From an uncultured Flavobacteriaceae bacterium (GTDB lineage: Bacteria; Bacteroidota; Bacteroidia; Flavobacteriales; Flavobacteriaceae): a stretch of 64,000 bases of DNA. Position 1 is the first letter of the stretch. Each line of letters begins with the position of its first letter. The stretch is taken from contig CANNAN010000001.1 in assembly GCA_947502635.1 (NCBI GenBank), positions 248,001 through 312,000 of the forward strand. The letters are read 5' to 3'. Under the pieces are notes generated by a model. It was not told the origin of the DNA and searched no databases. It was given only the letters and a program-made list of their open reading frames with translations. The translations under genes were made by a program, and so were the position numbers. Below, in pieces: positions 52,542-61,805 of this stretch.

Positions 52542-53159
52542 TTAAAATTTAAAATTTAAAGTTAATCCGAGATTACTAGAAGCATCAAGCTCATTAAATT
52601 TGTAATGTGGCGCCAGAGATAAATTTTCGTCTACGTTATACTGTAATAAATGAGCATCAACATTTGCATCAACTATATTTAAGGCATAAAGTCCAAATGT
52701 TACCAGAAGCGCAATTTCTTTATTTTTTCTAAAAAACTTTTGACCGCGTTCTAAACTTTCTGTTGTTACTCTAGGTGTTGGTAATTTAGTAGAGCCATCA
52801 ACAGAAAAATAAAATTCATCATTTGTAAAACCAGCTAATCTGCTTTTGTAAGCATCTCTATATCTATTGTATTCTTTATTGTTTGTTACATAAAAGTAAA
52901 TCCCTGTTCCAATAGCACCATAAACTATTGGGATTTTCCAATATTTTTTATTGTAAGCTTGTCCCAGTCCAGGTAATATGGCTGAATAGAATGCCGCTTT
53001 GGCAGGAGATAAGGGGTTAATAGGATCTCTAATTTCTATGATAGAATCTATAACGACTTCTTTTGGAAGTTTTTTTCTTTTCTTTTCTTTTTCTTGTGCT
53101 ATGGCTGAAAAACAAAATAAAAAAGCAAAGATGCTTACTATTAGAAATTTACTTGGCAC
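52542..53159 (-). CDS. DUF5683 outer-membrane-type protein
   Basis: About 205 residues. No ATG exists at the N-terminus; GTG at 53159 gives the signal peptide PSKFLIVSIFAFLFCFSAIA, and TTG at 53165 is the alternative. Both overlap the parB end. Conserved AAFYSAILPGLGQAYNKKYWKIPI begins a membrane-anchor region (about 50-95). It sits between dapB and parB, a position constant in flavobacteria; its role there is unknown. Confidence 0.82.
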   Translation of the reverse strand: MPSKFLIVSIFAFLFCFSAIAQEKEKKRKKLPKEVVIDSIIEIRDPINPLSPAKAAFYSAILPGLGQAYNKKYWKIPIVYGAIGTGIYFYVTNNKEYNRYRDAYKSRLAGFTNDEFYFSVDGSTKLPTPRVTTESLERGQKFFRKNKEIALLVTFGLYALNIVDANVDAHLLQYNVDENLSLAPHYKFNELDASSNLGLTLNFKF

Positions 53160-54060
53160 CGTCAACTAGTTTTTTTATACGATTAAAGTCTTCTTCAGAA
53201 TGGAATGGGATCGTAATTTTTCCTTTTCCATTTTTAGAAACTTTAACGTCAATTTTGTGTCCAAAGTATTCAGAAAAGGCAGTAATACCTTTTTTAATAT
53301 ATTTTGGAGCGTCCTCAGCATCTTCTTTTTTAGGGGTAACTTTGACTTCTTGAGTATCATTAAAGTTACGAACTAAATTTTCAGTTTCTCTAACAGATAG
53401 CTTATTGGCAAGTATTTTTTCGTAAATATCTAGTTGAATAGTTGTGTCTTCAATATTGATAATAGCACGTCCATGTCCCATAGAAATAAAACCATCTCGC
53501 ATCCCTGTTTGGATGATTGGATCTAGTTTTAATAAACGTAAATAATTAGCAATAGTAGAGCGTTTTTTTCCAACACGCTCACTCATTTGTTCTTGCGTTA
53601 AATTAATTTCATCAATAAGGCGTTGGTATGATAAGGCAATTTCAATAGGATCTAAGTCTTGACGTTGAATATTTTCAACCAATGCCATTTCTAACGATTC
53701 TTGGTCGTTAGCAATTCTAATATAAGCAGGAATAGTTTTTAAGCCTATTAATTTTGAAGCTCTAAAACGACGTTCCCCAGAAACTAACTGATAGTTATTA
53801 AAATCTAATTTTCTAACAGTAATAGGTTGAATAATCCCTAATTCTTTAATGGATGATGCTAATTCACGTAAAGACTCTTCGCTAAAATTAGTACGTGGTT
53901 GAAAAGGGTTAACCTCAATAGAATCAATATCTAATTCAACTATATTCCCAATAACTTTATCAGCATTTTTATCCTGTACCGATTGAATATCGTTTTCAGG
54001 ATCTTTTAATAATGCAGATAAACCTCTACCTAAAGCTTGTTTTTTTGTTGCCTTAGCCAT
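53149..54060 (-). CDS. parB: Chromosome-partitioning protein ParB
   Basis: 303 residues. N-terminal GLGRGLSALL; CTP-binding/ParB-type domain with DIDSIEVNPFQPRTNF, LVSGERRFRASKLIGLKTIPA and LVENIQRQDLDPIE; helix-turn-helix at about 140-165 (TQEQMSERVGKKRSTIANYLRLL). C-terminal dimerisation region from about 260. It binds parS centromere sites near the origin. It starts 5 nt after parA. Confidence 0.94.
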   Translation of the reverse strand: MAKATKKQALGRGLSALLKDPENDIQSVQDKNADKVIGNIVELDIDSIEVNPFQPRTNFSEESLRELASSIKELGIIQPITVRKLDFNNYQLVSGERRFRASKLIGLKTIPAYIRIANDQESLEMALVENIQRQDLDPIEIALSYQRLIDEINLTQEQMSERVGKKRSTIANYLRLLKLDPIIQTGMRDGFISMGHGRAIINIEDTTIQLDIYEKILANKLSVRETENLVRNFNDTQEVKVTPKKEDAEDAPKYIKKGITAFSEYFGHKIDVKVSKNGKGKITIPFHSEEDFNRIKKLVDGAK

Positions 54061-54065
54061 AATAT

Positions 54066-54830
54066 TTAGGAGTTTTTATTGATGATTTCTTTTGCCAAAC
54101 TTAAGTAATTGTTCGCACCTTTACTAGAGGCATCATAATTAATTATGCTTTCTCCATAACTAGGTGCTTCACTTAGGCGCACATTACGCTGAATGATGGT
54201 TTGAAATACCATATTGTTAAAGTGCTTTTGAACTTCTTCTACCACCTGATTAGACAATCTTAATCGGGCATCATACATTGTAAGTAGTAAGCCTTCAATA
54301 TCTAATTCTGGATTATGAATTTTTTGAACACTTTTTATAGTGTTCAATAATTTTCCTAAACCTTCCAATGCAAAGTACTCACATTGTATAGGTATTACAA
54401 CAGCATCCGCAGCCGTTAATGCGTTTAATGTTAGTAGACCTAATGAAGGCGCACAATCAATTAAAATATAATCGTAATCATTTTTAATATCTGCTAAAGC
54501 TTTTTTTAACATATATTCACGTGCTTTTTTATCTACAAGTTCTATTTCGATAGCAACTAGGTCTATATGAGCAGGAATAATGTCTAAATTAGGCGTTTCA
54601 GTTTTTATAATTGCTTCTTTAGCCGAATTAGAGTGTTCTAAAAGTTGGTAAGTCCCTATTTCTATGGACTCTACATCTATTCCGATACCAGAAGTCGCAT
54701 TTGCCTGAGGGTCAGCATCAATAAGTAATACTTTTTTTTCTAGAACAGCAAGAGATGCTGCTAAATTTATAGACGTTGTTGTTTTTCCAACACCCCCTTT
54801 TTGATTAGCAATTGCGATGATTTTACCCAT
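54066..54830 (-). CDS. parA: Chromosome-partitioning ATPase ParA
   Basis: 254 residues, a deviant-Walker ATPase. The motif KGGVGKTTTSINLA is at 11-24, followed by LLIDADPQANATSGIG and DYILIDCAPSLGLLTLNAL. The SQxV-like DNA-binding surface is expected in the C-terminal third. A second, longer ParA is encoded 110 nt upstream on the same strand. Confidence 0.95.
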   Translation of the reverse strand: MGKIIAIANQKGGVGKTTTSINLAASLAVLEKKVLLIDADPQANATSGIGIDVESIEIGTYQLLEHSNSAKEAIIKTETPNLDIIPAHIDLVAIEIELVDKKAREYMLKKALADIKNDYDYILIDCAPSLGLLTLNALTAADAVVIPIQCEYFALEGLGKLLNTIKSVQKIHNPELDIEGLLLTMYDARLRLSNQVVEEVQKHFNNMVFQTIIQRNVRLSEAPSYGESIINYDASSKGANNYLSLAKEIINKNS

Positions 54831-54836
54831 TAAATG

Positions 54837-54899
54837 ATTTGGTTTTGTTAACGGTAAAAATACAATTATTTATGAGGAATAAAAACCAAATTTGTTAAC
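54837..54899 (-). promoter_or_regulatory. Inverted repeat with paired GTTAAC sites upstream of parA
   Basis: ATTTGGTTTT (54837-54846) and AAAACCAAAT (54882-54891) form perfect 10-bp arms. Each is followed on the plus strand by a GTTAAC palindrome (54847-54852 and 54894-54899). The element sits between the two parA genes and could be an operator or a terminator of the upstream one. Confidence 0.35.
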
Positions 54900-54940
54900 A
54901 CTCATCGAAAATTAATTTGAGAGCTTATTAAGAGGAATTA

Positions 54941-56023
54941 TTAAGCATTATTTATTTTAAACGTTGTGTGTTTATAATCTATAATTTTTTCGTTTTCAAA
55001 GTATAAATACAAATAGTTTTTTTTAATTAAACTAAATGAGCTACTGGTTCTATACATCCATATATCAGAATAAATATCATTATAAGAAAAGCCTAATACA
55101 TTTTTTATTTCGTCTCTTTTTAAGCCAATTAAATGGCTGTAATCGGCTTCTTTTTTGTTCGTATTGGTATTTGTATGACCTTTAATAATACGATCTACAT
55201 CTTCTGTATTCTGTGTTAATATTTTTGATAGGTTGCTATCATCTTTCGAATTTGCTATTGTTCCTTTGTTTTTATTGATTAATTCTGCTCCTAAATTCAA
55301 ATAATTTTCTGCACCAACACTAGCGGGTTTATATTTTATAATACTTAAACCATAGCTTGGAGATTCTCTTAGTTTAACATTTCGTTTTATGATGGTATTA
55401 AAAACCATGGATTCAAAATGTTTAACTAATTCGGCCCGTAATTGGTTTGATAAGCTCGTTCTTGAATCGAACATAGTAATTAATAAGCCTTCAATATCTA
55501 TATCTGGATTGGATGATTTTTTAATACTTTTTATAGTTATTAATAGTTTACTTAAGCCTTCCAAAGCATAAAACTCACATTGTACTGGAATAATTACAGA
55601 ATGACATGCTGTTAATGCATTAAGTGTTAATAGCCCAAAAGAAGGGGAGCAGTCAATAAGGATATATTCATAATTTTCTATAATAGTAGAGAGTGCTGTT
55701 TTTAGCATAAATAAATCAATGGTTTTAGATTTATCTATTTCTATAGACGCCAAACGTATGTTGGATGGGATAAAATCAAAATGTGTAAAATCGGGTTTTA
55801 CAATATTGTTTTTTGCTTTAAATGTATTGTGAAAAAAATCTAAGCTACTGTGTTTTATGTCAGAAGGAATTAGACCAACACCAGAAGTTGCGTTGGCTTG
55901 AGGATCTAAGTCTATTAAAAGCACTTTTTTTTCAAGTAAACCTAGCACATCTGCCAGATTTATTGACGTAGTCGTTTTACCAACGCCACCTTTTTGGTTA
56001 GCGATTGCAATTATTTTATTCAT
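54941..56023 (-). CDS. ParA paralogue with C-terminal extension
   Basis: 360 residues from the ATG at 56023 (a TTG 33 nt upstream is in frame). The first 255 residues copy ParA: KGGVGKTTTSINLADVLG, LLIDLDPQANATSGVG, EYILIDCSPSFGLLTLNAL. A linker rich in N, T and K (about 256-300) leads to a small domain (about 300-360) with LIGLKRDEIKNVLGF and DIWMYRTSSSF; this has the pattern of SmpA/BamE-like small folds, which is a weak resemblance. It may have arisen by tandem duplication of parA. Whether it takes part in chromosome or other partitioning is unknown. Confidence 0.85.
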   Translation of the reverse strand: MNKIIAIANQKGGVGKTTTSINLADVLGLLEKKVLLIDLDPQANATSGVGLIPSDIKHSSLDFFHNTFKAKNNIVKPDFTHFDFIPSNIRLASIEIDKSKTIDLFMLKTALSTIIENYEYILIDCSPSFGLLTLNALTACHSVIIPVQCEFYALEGLSKLLITIKSIKKSSNPDIDIEGLLITMFDSRTSLSNQLRAELVKHFESMVFNTIIKRNVKLRESPSYGLSIIKYKPASVGAENYLNLGAELINKNKGTIANSKDDSNLSKILTQNTEDVDRIIKGHTNTNTNKKEADYSHLIGLKRDEIKNVLGFSYNDIYSDIWMYRTSSSFSLIKKNYLYLYFENEKIIDYKHTTFKINNA

Positions 56024-56191
56024 CAGTTTTTTTGATAGGGGGTAATAAAAATACAATTATTTTGAGTGATAATTACCAGAATTTACTGATAATTTCCTTG
56101 GAATAGATGTATTGACTTACGAATCGTGTTTTGTCGGTATTTTAATTTGTAGTGTGTTTTTTGAATCTTACTCATAAAGAGCACGCACATT

Positions 56192-58357
56192 TTAATCTAT
56201 TAAAATCTCTAAAATCTTAATAGCCGCTTCACTGATTTTAGTTCCTGGACCAAATACAGCTATGGCACCAGCATCAAATAAGTATTGGTAATCTTGTTTT
56301 GGTATAACGCCACCCACAATGACCATAATATCATCACGACCATAAACTTTTAAGGCTTCAATAACTTGTGGTACCAAGGTTTTGTGTCCTGCTGCCAATG
56401 AAGAAACGCCTAGAATATGTACATCATTTTCAACCGCTTGTTTTGCGGCTTCTTGAGGTGTTTGAAATAAAGGACCAATATCTACATCGAAACCAACATC
56501 GGCATAACCTGTAGCGACTACTTTGGCACCACGGTCATGGCCATCCTGTCCCATTTTTGCAATCATAATACGAGGTCTTCTACCATCTTGTTCTGCAAAA
56601 ACATCAGCCAATTGCTGCGCTTTTTTAAAGGATTCGTCGTCTTTTATTTCTTTACTATACACACCCGAAAATGATTTTATTTGTGCTTTATAACGTCCAA
56701 ATTCAGCTTCTAAAGCATCGCTTATTTCTCCAAGAGTAGCACGTTCACGCGCTGCCTCTACGGCTAAAGCTAATAAATTCATATCCTGATGTAAGTCAGG
56801 ATTTTTTGAATTTGATTTATCCGAATTTAAGGAAAATTTAGCAGCTTCAGATAATTTTAATAATGCCGATTGGACTCTTTCTGAATTTCGTTCAGATTTG
56901 ATCTTATTTAAACGTGCTATTTGCTGGTTTCTAACCGTTTGATTGTCAACTTCTAGTGTTGATATTATAGCTTCTTCTTCAAGTCTGAATTTATTGACAC
57001 CAACAATAATATCCTGATTTGAATCTATGCGTGCTTGTTTTTTAGCTGCGGCTTCTTCAATTCGAATTTTTGGAATACCAGCCTCTATCGCTTTTGTCAT
57101 ACCTCCCAAGGCTTCAACTTCTTCAATTAACGACCATGCTTTTTGAGCCATGTCATGTGTTAACTTTTCAACATAGTAGCTGCCAGCCCATGGGTCGACG
57201 GTTTTGGTGATTTTTGTTTCTTCTTGTAAATATATTTGGGTGTTTCTGGCTATACGTGCTGAGAAATCGGTTGGTAAAGCAATCGCTTCATCCAGTGCAT
57301 TCGTATGCAAACTTTGAGTGCCACCAAAAGCAGCAGCAGCAGCTTCTATAGTTGTTCGTGCTACATTGTTGAAAGGATCCTGTTCTGTTAAACTCCACCC
57401 ACTTGTTTGACAATGTGTACGTAAGGCTAAAGATTTTTCGTTTTTAGGATTAAATTGTTTAACTAATTTAGCCCAAAGCATACGTGCAGCACGCATTTTA
57501 GCTATCTCCATAAAATGATTCATACCAATAGCCCAAAAGAAAGATAAGCGAGGTGCAAAAGTATCTATATCCATCCCAGCAGCAAGTCCTTTTCTAATAT
57601 ATTCTAAACCATCGGCTAGGGTGTAAGCTAATTCAATATCACAGGTTGCTCCAGCTTCTTGCATATGATATCCTGAGATACTTATGCTATTGAACTTAGG
57701 CATATTTTTACTAGTATATTGAAAAATATCTGAAATAATTTTCATGGAAGGCCTAGGTGGGTAAATGTATGTATTACGCACCATAAACTCCTTTAAAATA
57801 TCATTTTGAATGGTACCAGCAAGTTGTTCTGGTTTTACGCCTTGTTCTTGGGCAGCCACAATGTAAAAGGCCATGATGGGTAATACAGCACCATTCATGG
57901 TCATGGAAACCGACATTTTATCTAATGGAATCTGATCGAACAGAACTTTCATGTCTTCAACCGAATCAATGGCAACACCAGCTTTTCCAACATCGCCAAC
58001 TACACGCTCATGGTCACTATCGTAACCTCTATGGGTTGCTAAATCGAAAGCAACCGAGAGTCCTTTTTGTCCTGCAGCTAAGTTGCGTCTGTAAAAGGCA
58101 TTACTTTCTTCTGCAGTACTAAAACCAGCATATTGTCTAATAGTCCATGGTCTTCTAACATACATCGTGCTATAAGGGCCTCGCAAGTTTGGTGCGATCC
58201 CAGCAACAAATCCAAGATGCTCAAGGTTCTTAATATCATCTTTTGAATAGAATGATTTAACCATTATACCCTCAGCAGTCGAAAAAACTTTAGAATTTTC
58301 GACTTGTGACTTTTTTTGCTTTGTATTTACTGCGATATGTTGAAGATCCTTTCTCAA
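56192..58357 (-). CDS. mutB: Methylmalonyl-CoA mutase large subunit
   Basis: 721 residues. The start is TTG at 58357, with a stop just upstream; the RKDLQHI start is typical for the family. The substrate-binding TIM barrel covers about 50-550 ([38 protein letters not shown]). The B12 domain at about 590-721 has the base-off histidine motif [21 protein letters not shown] and VIVGGVIP. It interconverts methylmalonyl-CoA and succinyl-CoA together with mutA. Confidence 0.94.
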   Translation of the reverse strand: MRKDLQHIAVNTKQKKSQVENSKVFSTAEGIMVKSFYSKDDIKNLEHLGFVAGIAPNLRGPYSTMYVRRPWTIRQYAGFSTAEESNAFYRRNLAAGQKGLSVAFDLATHRGYDSDHERVVGDVGKAGVAIDSVEDMKVLFDQIPLDKMSVSMTMNGAVLPIMAFYIVAAQEQGVKPEQLAGTIQNDILKEFMVRNTYIYPPRPSMKIISDIFQYTSKNMPKFNSISISGYHMQEAGATCDIELAYTLADGLEYIRKGLAAGMDIDTFAPRLSFFWAIGMNHFMEIAKMRAARMLWAKLVKQFNPKNEKSLALRTHCQTSGWSLTEQDPFNNVARTTIEAAAAAFGGTQSLHTNALDEAIALPTDFSARIARNTQIYLQEETKITKTVDPWAGSYYVEKLTHDMAQKAWSLIEEVEALGGMTKAIEAGIPKIRIEEAAAKKQARIDSNQDIIVGVNKFRLEEEAIISTLEVDNQTVRNQQIARLNKIKSERNSERVQSALLKLSEAAKFSLNSDKSNSKNPDLHQDMNLLALAVEAARERATLGEISDALEAEFGRYKAQIKSFSGVYSKEIKDDESFKKAQQLADVFAEQDGRRPRIMIAKMGQDGHDRGAKVVATGYADVGFDVDIGPLFQTPQEAAKQAVENDVHILGVSSLAAGHKTLVPQVIEALKVYGRDDIMVIVGGVIPKQDYQYLFDAGAIAVFGPGTKISEAAIKILEILID

Positions 58358-58359
58358 TA

Positions 58360-58995
58360 CTATTCAGGTTTCTTATTAAAATCTACTTTAGATTCGGGTT
58401 TGTTTAAATTAATTTTAGTCAAATCGATGTCAAAAAAATTAGAATAATAAAAATCAAAAGCTATATAAGAAGCTAAATACTTGTCATTTAAAGCATTTCT
58501 TGCTTTAGTATTGAGTGGCGGAGCAATGAGCTTAGGATTCAAATCATTGATTGAAAGCAGTGCATTAAATGTTGTTTTTAAACTAGTATCTTTAATATTC
58601 TTTACAATACATTTAATTAGTGGACTGTTATAGTTTAAATGACTTTTTGTGTTTTCTGGATCCCATAATTTGTTATCTTGTTTCAAGGCTTGGAAAACTT
58701 TTATAGAATGTTCTGAAATAATGTCTTCATACTTTAGCCTTCCAAACTGCGCATTCCTTATAAATTGTGAATAAGCATTAACGAGCGTGCTTTTAAAATT
58801 GCTCTTTTTATAATAATTAAAAATATCATCTTCAAAAGAATATAAGGCTTCATGATAAAGTTTAGAATCTAGATTATCACAAGTAATAACAGCAGGTTTG
58901 TCACTATACTTGTATTCTAGTTGTATTGTTTCATTTTTACAATTAAATAAAATAAGTGTTAACGTGATTGTAATAGTTTTTAAAATCGGTTTCAT
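58360..58995 (-). CDS. Lipoprotein of unknown function between mutA and mutB
   Basis: 211 residues from the ATG at 58995; a second ATG at 59007 is in frame but would overlap mutA. The signal [19 protein letters not shown] gives a lipid-bearing cysteine at 19. The mature part is helical and rich in N, K and Y, with no family that I recognise. It is placed 1 nt after mutA and 2 nt before mutB, so it is part of the mutase transcript although it is exported. It may be a lineage-specific insertion. Confidence 0.72.
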   Translation of the reverse strand: MKPILKTITITLTLILFNCKNETIQLEYKYSDKPAVITCDNLDSKLYHEALYSFEDDIFNYYKKSNFKSTLVNAYSQFIRNAQFGRLKYEDIISEHSIKVFQALKQDNKLWDPENTKSHLNYNSPLIKCIVKNIKDTSLKTTFNALLSINDLNPKLIAPPLNTKARNALNDKYLASYIAFDFYYSNFFDIDLTKINLNKPESKVDFNKKPE

Positions 58996-58996
58996 T

Positions 58997-60364
58997 TTAA
59001 GATTCATTTTTTAATCGTTCTTGTTCTGTTTTTTCTGCTAATCGTTTTTCAATTATTGGTTCAATTAATGTTTTTCTTTGTTTGGTTTTTACAAAAGGGT
59101 AAAGTTCTAACTCTTGCTTCATTTTATCTTCTGTATTTGGGTGTTTGTTAGTTCCCAATAGTATTTCTTCTTCTGCGCTAAATTGCGCTTCTTCTTTAGA
59201 GAGGCTTTCTTTAATTTTTCGCTGAATGGTGCCTTCTTTTAACTGTTTTAAAAAACCACCGTTTTTTTCAATGTTTTTAAATAAATATAAAGCTTTTTCG
59301 GTTAGTTGCTGCGTTAAAGATTCTATATAATATGTGCCATCTGACGGGTTATTAACGATATCAAAATAACTTTCATGTTTTAAAACTAATAACTGGTTTC
59401 TGGCAATGCGTTCACCAAATTCATTGTCTTTATGATAAATAGCATCATAAGGTAAATTAAAAACGCTATTTGCACCACCAAGAATAGCACTCATACATTC
59501 TGTAGTTGTACGTAGCATGTTCGTATTATAGTCGTATAATGTTTTGTTCCGTTTTGTTGGAGTCGCCAGAATATAACAATTCGAGTTGGCATTATATTCT
59601 GTTGCTAATATATCCCAAAGAATTCGTAAGGCACGTAATTTTGCAATTTCAAAAAAGTAGTTTGTGCCAACAGAAACGTTGAAGGTGATTTGATGAATAG
59701 GAGGGATTTCTTTATTGTTTTCAAAATAATTTAAATACTCATTAGCATGAGCTAAAGCATATGCTAATTGCTGTACGATAGTTGCTCCTGCATTCTGATA
59801 TAGCGAAACATCAATTGAAAATGATTTTGTATATGTAGTTATCGTTTTAAACTTAGAGAAATCGTCTTTTAAATTATGAAACCAGTTACCGTTTTTTGCC
59901 AGATGACCTATAATATCTGTAAGGATATGTATTCTCGTATTAGAAGTAATAGCTGTTAACTCCTCTATATATGATTCGGAAAGAAATTGTAATTCAAAAT
60001 AGAGAGGTATAGATTCTGGGTTAATATTTTCTATTAAATTATTAATTGAAATCGATTCAGAAGGAATAATAAATTTAATGCTTTCTGCCCCTCTTTCAAT
60101 AGCATCAATTGCTTTTTTGTTAGACTTTTTAGCATCGGCAACAAAGATAGATTGGCAAATTTTCCATGTTGAAGTTTCTATTTTTGAAATTTCAAGTTGA
60201 TCTTTAAAATCGTCAGCATGATAAAATGGTTTTACCGAAATATCTTCGTTAGTTTTCCAAACAAGCGTATCATTATAATCAGCTCCTTTTAAATCGAACT
60301 GTATTTTTTGTTTCCATTGTTTAGCTGAAACCGAATCAAATTCATTAAACAACCAATTACTCAT
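58997..60364 (-). CDS. mutA: Methylmalonyl-CoA mutase small subunit
   Basis: 455 residues, shorter than mutB because it lacks the B12-binding domain. The degenerate barrel keeps family segments (FEIAKLRALRILWDILA; TTECMSAILGGANSVF; DGTYYIESLTQQLTEKA) and should be the non-catalytic partner. It overlaps the FtsB/DivIC-like gene by 8 nt and leads into the lipoprotein and mutB. Confidence 0.93.
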   Translation of the reverse strand: MSNWLFNEFDSVSAKQWKQKIQFDLKGADYNDTLVWKTNEDISVKPFYHADDFKDQLEISKIETSTWKICQSIFVADAKKSNKKAIDAIERGAESIKFIIPSESISINNLIENINPESIPLYFELQFLSESYIEELTAITSNTRIHILTDIIGHLAKNGNWFHNLKDDFSKFKTITTYTKSFSIDVSLYQNAGATIVQQLAYALAHANEYLNYFENNKEIPPIHQITFNVSVGTNYFFEIAKLRALRILWDILATEYNANSNCYILATPTKRNKTLYDYNTNMLRTTTECMSAILGGANSVFNLPYDAIYHKDNEFGERIARNQLLVLKHESYFDIVNNPSDGTYYIESLTQQLTEKALYLFKNIEKNGGFLKQLKEGTIQRKIKESLSKEEAQFSAEEEILLGTNKHPNTEDKMKQELELYPFVKTKQRKTLIEPIIEKRLAEKTEQERLKNES

Positions 60365-60680
60365 TTTTTTTAGTTTTTAAACTGTCTTCGTATTCTATAA
60401 TATAGATTTCTTCGTTATCGCGTTTCATATAATATTCTTCGCGTGCGAATTTTTCTAAACCATTTGGGGTGCTGAGTTTTTTTATTGCTTTATTATCTTT
60501 TTCTATTTCTTTTTTATAGTATTCTTTCTCGTTTTTTAAAGTCTCTTTATCTGTATTTAATTCGTGGTGTATAAGCCATGAATTGGCATCGAAAAATAGC
60601 ATCCAAACTATAAAAATGACCAAAATTAAGGTAAACCAATTTTTAAAAGGTTTAAAAATTTTATGTTTTAAAAATGCCAT
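60357..60680 (-). CDS. Septum-formation initiator (FtsB/DivIC-like) protein
   Basis: 107 residues. One N-terminal membrane segment (about 15-33, WFTLILVIFIVWMLFFDAN) is followed by a coiled coil (about 40-80) and the conserved C-terminal NGLEKFAREEYYMKRDNEEIYIIE. FtsB/DivIC proteins link the early and late division complexes. It starts exactly after the udk stop and overlaps mutA. Confidence 0.88.
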   Translation of the reverse strand: MAFLKHKIFKPFKNWFTLILVIFIVWMLFFDANSWLIHHELNTDKETLKNEKEYYKKEIEKDNKAIKKLSTPNGLEKFAREEYYMKRDNEEIYIIEYEDSLKTKKNE

Positions 60681-61286
60681 TTATAGTTTTTCGTTTATTA
60701 TGGTTTTAACAATATCGATGGCCACAGTATTATATTTATTATTAGGTATAATAATGTCTGCGTATTCTTTCATAGGTTCAATAAATTGATCGTGCATAGG
60801 TTTTAACGTTGTTTGATACCGCGCTAAAACTTCATCCAAATCTCTGCCGCGTTCAGAAATATCACGTTTAAGACGTCTTATTAAACGCTCGTCTGTATCT
60901 GCATGTACAAATATTTTAATGTCGAACATATCCCGTAAATCTGGGTTTGTTAATATTAAAATACCTTCAACAATCATCACCTTTCTGGGGTGCGTTAAAA
61001 TGGTATCACCAGTTCTATTATGCTTAACGAATGAATATACAGGTTGGTGTATAGGCTTATTGTTTTTAAGTTCTTTTAAATGATTTGCTAAAAGGTCAAA
61101 ATCAATAGAACGAGGATGATCAAAATTAATTTTTACCCGCTCTTCATAAGATAAATGTGTGGTGCCTTTATAATAGGAGTCTTGAGATATTACACCAACT
61201 TCACCTTCGGGAAGTTCGTTTAATATCTGATTTACAACAGTGGTTTTACCACAGCCAGTTCCTCCTGCGATACCAATTATAAGCAT
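60681..61286 (-). CDS. udk: Uridine kinase
   Basis: 201 residues. It phosphorylates uridine and cytidine. The P-loop is GIAGGTGCGKTTVVNQIL (5-22), with SQDSYYKG, NFDHPRSIDFD and RLIRRLKRDISERGRDLDEV following. It is the first gene of the run down to mutB and has a TAACTTTG box in its leader. Confidence 0.94.
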   Translation of the reverse strand: MLIIGIAGGTGCGKTTVVNQILNELPEGEVGVISQDSYYKGTTHLSYEERVKINFDHPRSIDFDLLANHLKELKNNKPIHQPVYSFVKHNRTGDTILTHPRKVMIVEGILILTNPDLRDMFDIKIFVHADTDERLIRRLKRDISERGRDLDEVLARYQTTLKPMHDQFIEPMKEYADIIIPNNKYNTVAIDIVKTIINEKL

Positions 61287-61312
61287 TATTAATTTAGTTT
61301 AGTTAGCTTTTA

Positions 61313-61320
61313 CAAAGTTA
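61313..61320 (-). promoter_or_regulatory. -7 box of the udk/mutA/mutB operon
   Basis: TAACTTTG on the minus strand, perfect TAnnTTTG, 26 nt before the udk ATG. No clear -33 TTG is seen. Confidence 0.45.
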
Positions 61321-61353
61321 GTTAAATGTAAATTTATTTAAATATGAAACTGC

Positions 61354-61764
61354 TTATTTTTTAATCTTCGAAACTTCTTCTTCTGTAATTATTTTATCAT
61401 TTTTATTGCCCCAGCTATTTGTAATATAATTCATAACATCTGCAACTTCATCATCACTTAAGCCTAAAGGAGCCATATAACCATTATAGGTCTTTCCGTT
61501 AACAACAATAGCACCTTTTTGACCATATTTAATACCTCTAATGCTAGCGACCCGATTTTTTTTAAGATAATCTGAATTAGCTAATGGAGGATATACTCTT
61601 TCTACACCTTTTCCATTAGTTAAATGGCAGGATACACAAAAATCGGTATAAATTTCATGACCCCTTTGAATGCTTTCTTTTAAGGGATCTGTCTGTAATG
61701 AATTATTTTTATCAATAAAGATTAATGAAGCTAGTGTTATTATACTTAATATAATTAATTTCAT
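61354..61764 (-). CDS. Class I c-type cytochrome
   Basis: 136 residues with an N-terminal signal (about 1-17, LIILSIITLASLIFID). The heme-binding CVSCH is at about 43-47, and the distal methionine is probably in GYMAPLGLSD near 98. A DDEVADVMNYITNSWG tail closes the fold. It is 41 nt after the sugar dehydrogenase gene, so it probably accepts its electrons. Confidence 0.88.
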   Translation of the reverse strand: MKLIILSIITLASLIFIDKNNSLQTDPLKESIQRGHEIYTDFCVSCHLTNGKGVERVYPPLANSDYLKKNRVASIRGIKYGQKGAIVVNGKTYNGYMAPLGLSDDEVADVMNYITNSWGNKNDKIITEEEVSKIKK

Positions 61765-61805
61765 GTAATATTAATTTTTTTGGTGATGTATTTTTATCGA
61801 TTACT

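Noticed and set aside
54000-56100. parS centromere site near parA/parB
   Set aside because: I looked for a GTTTCACGTGAAAC-like palindrome around the parAB genes and did not see one. The GTTAAC pairs upstream of parA do not fit the parS consensus.
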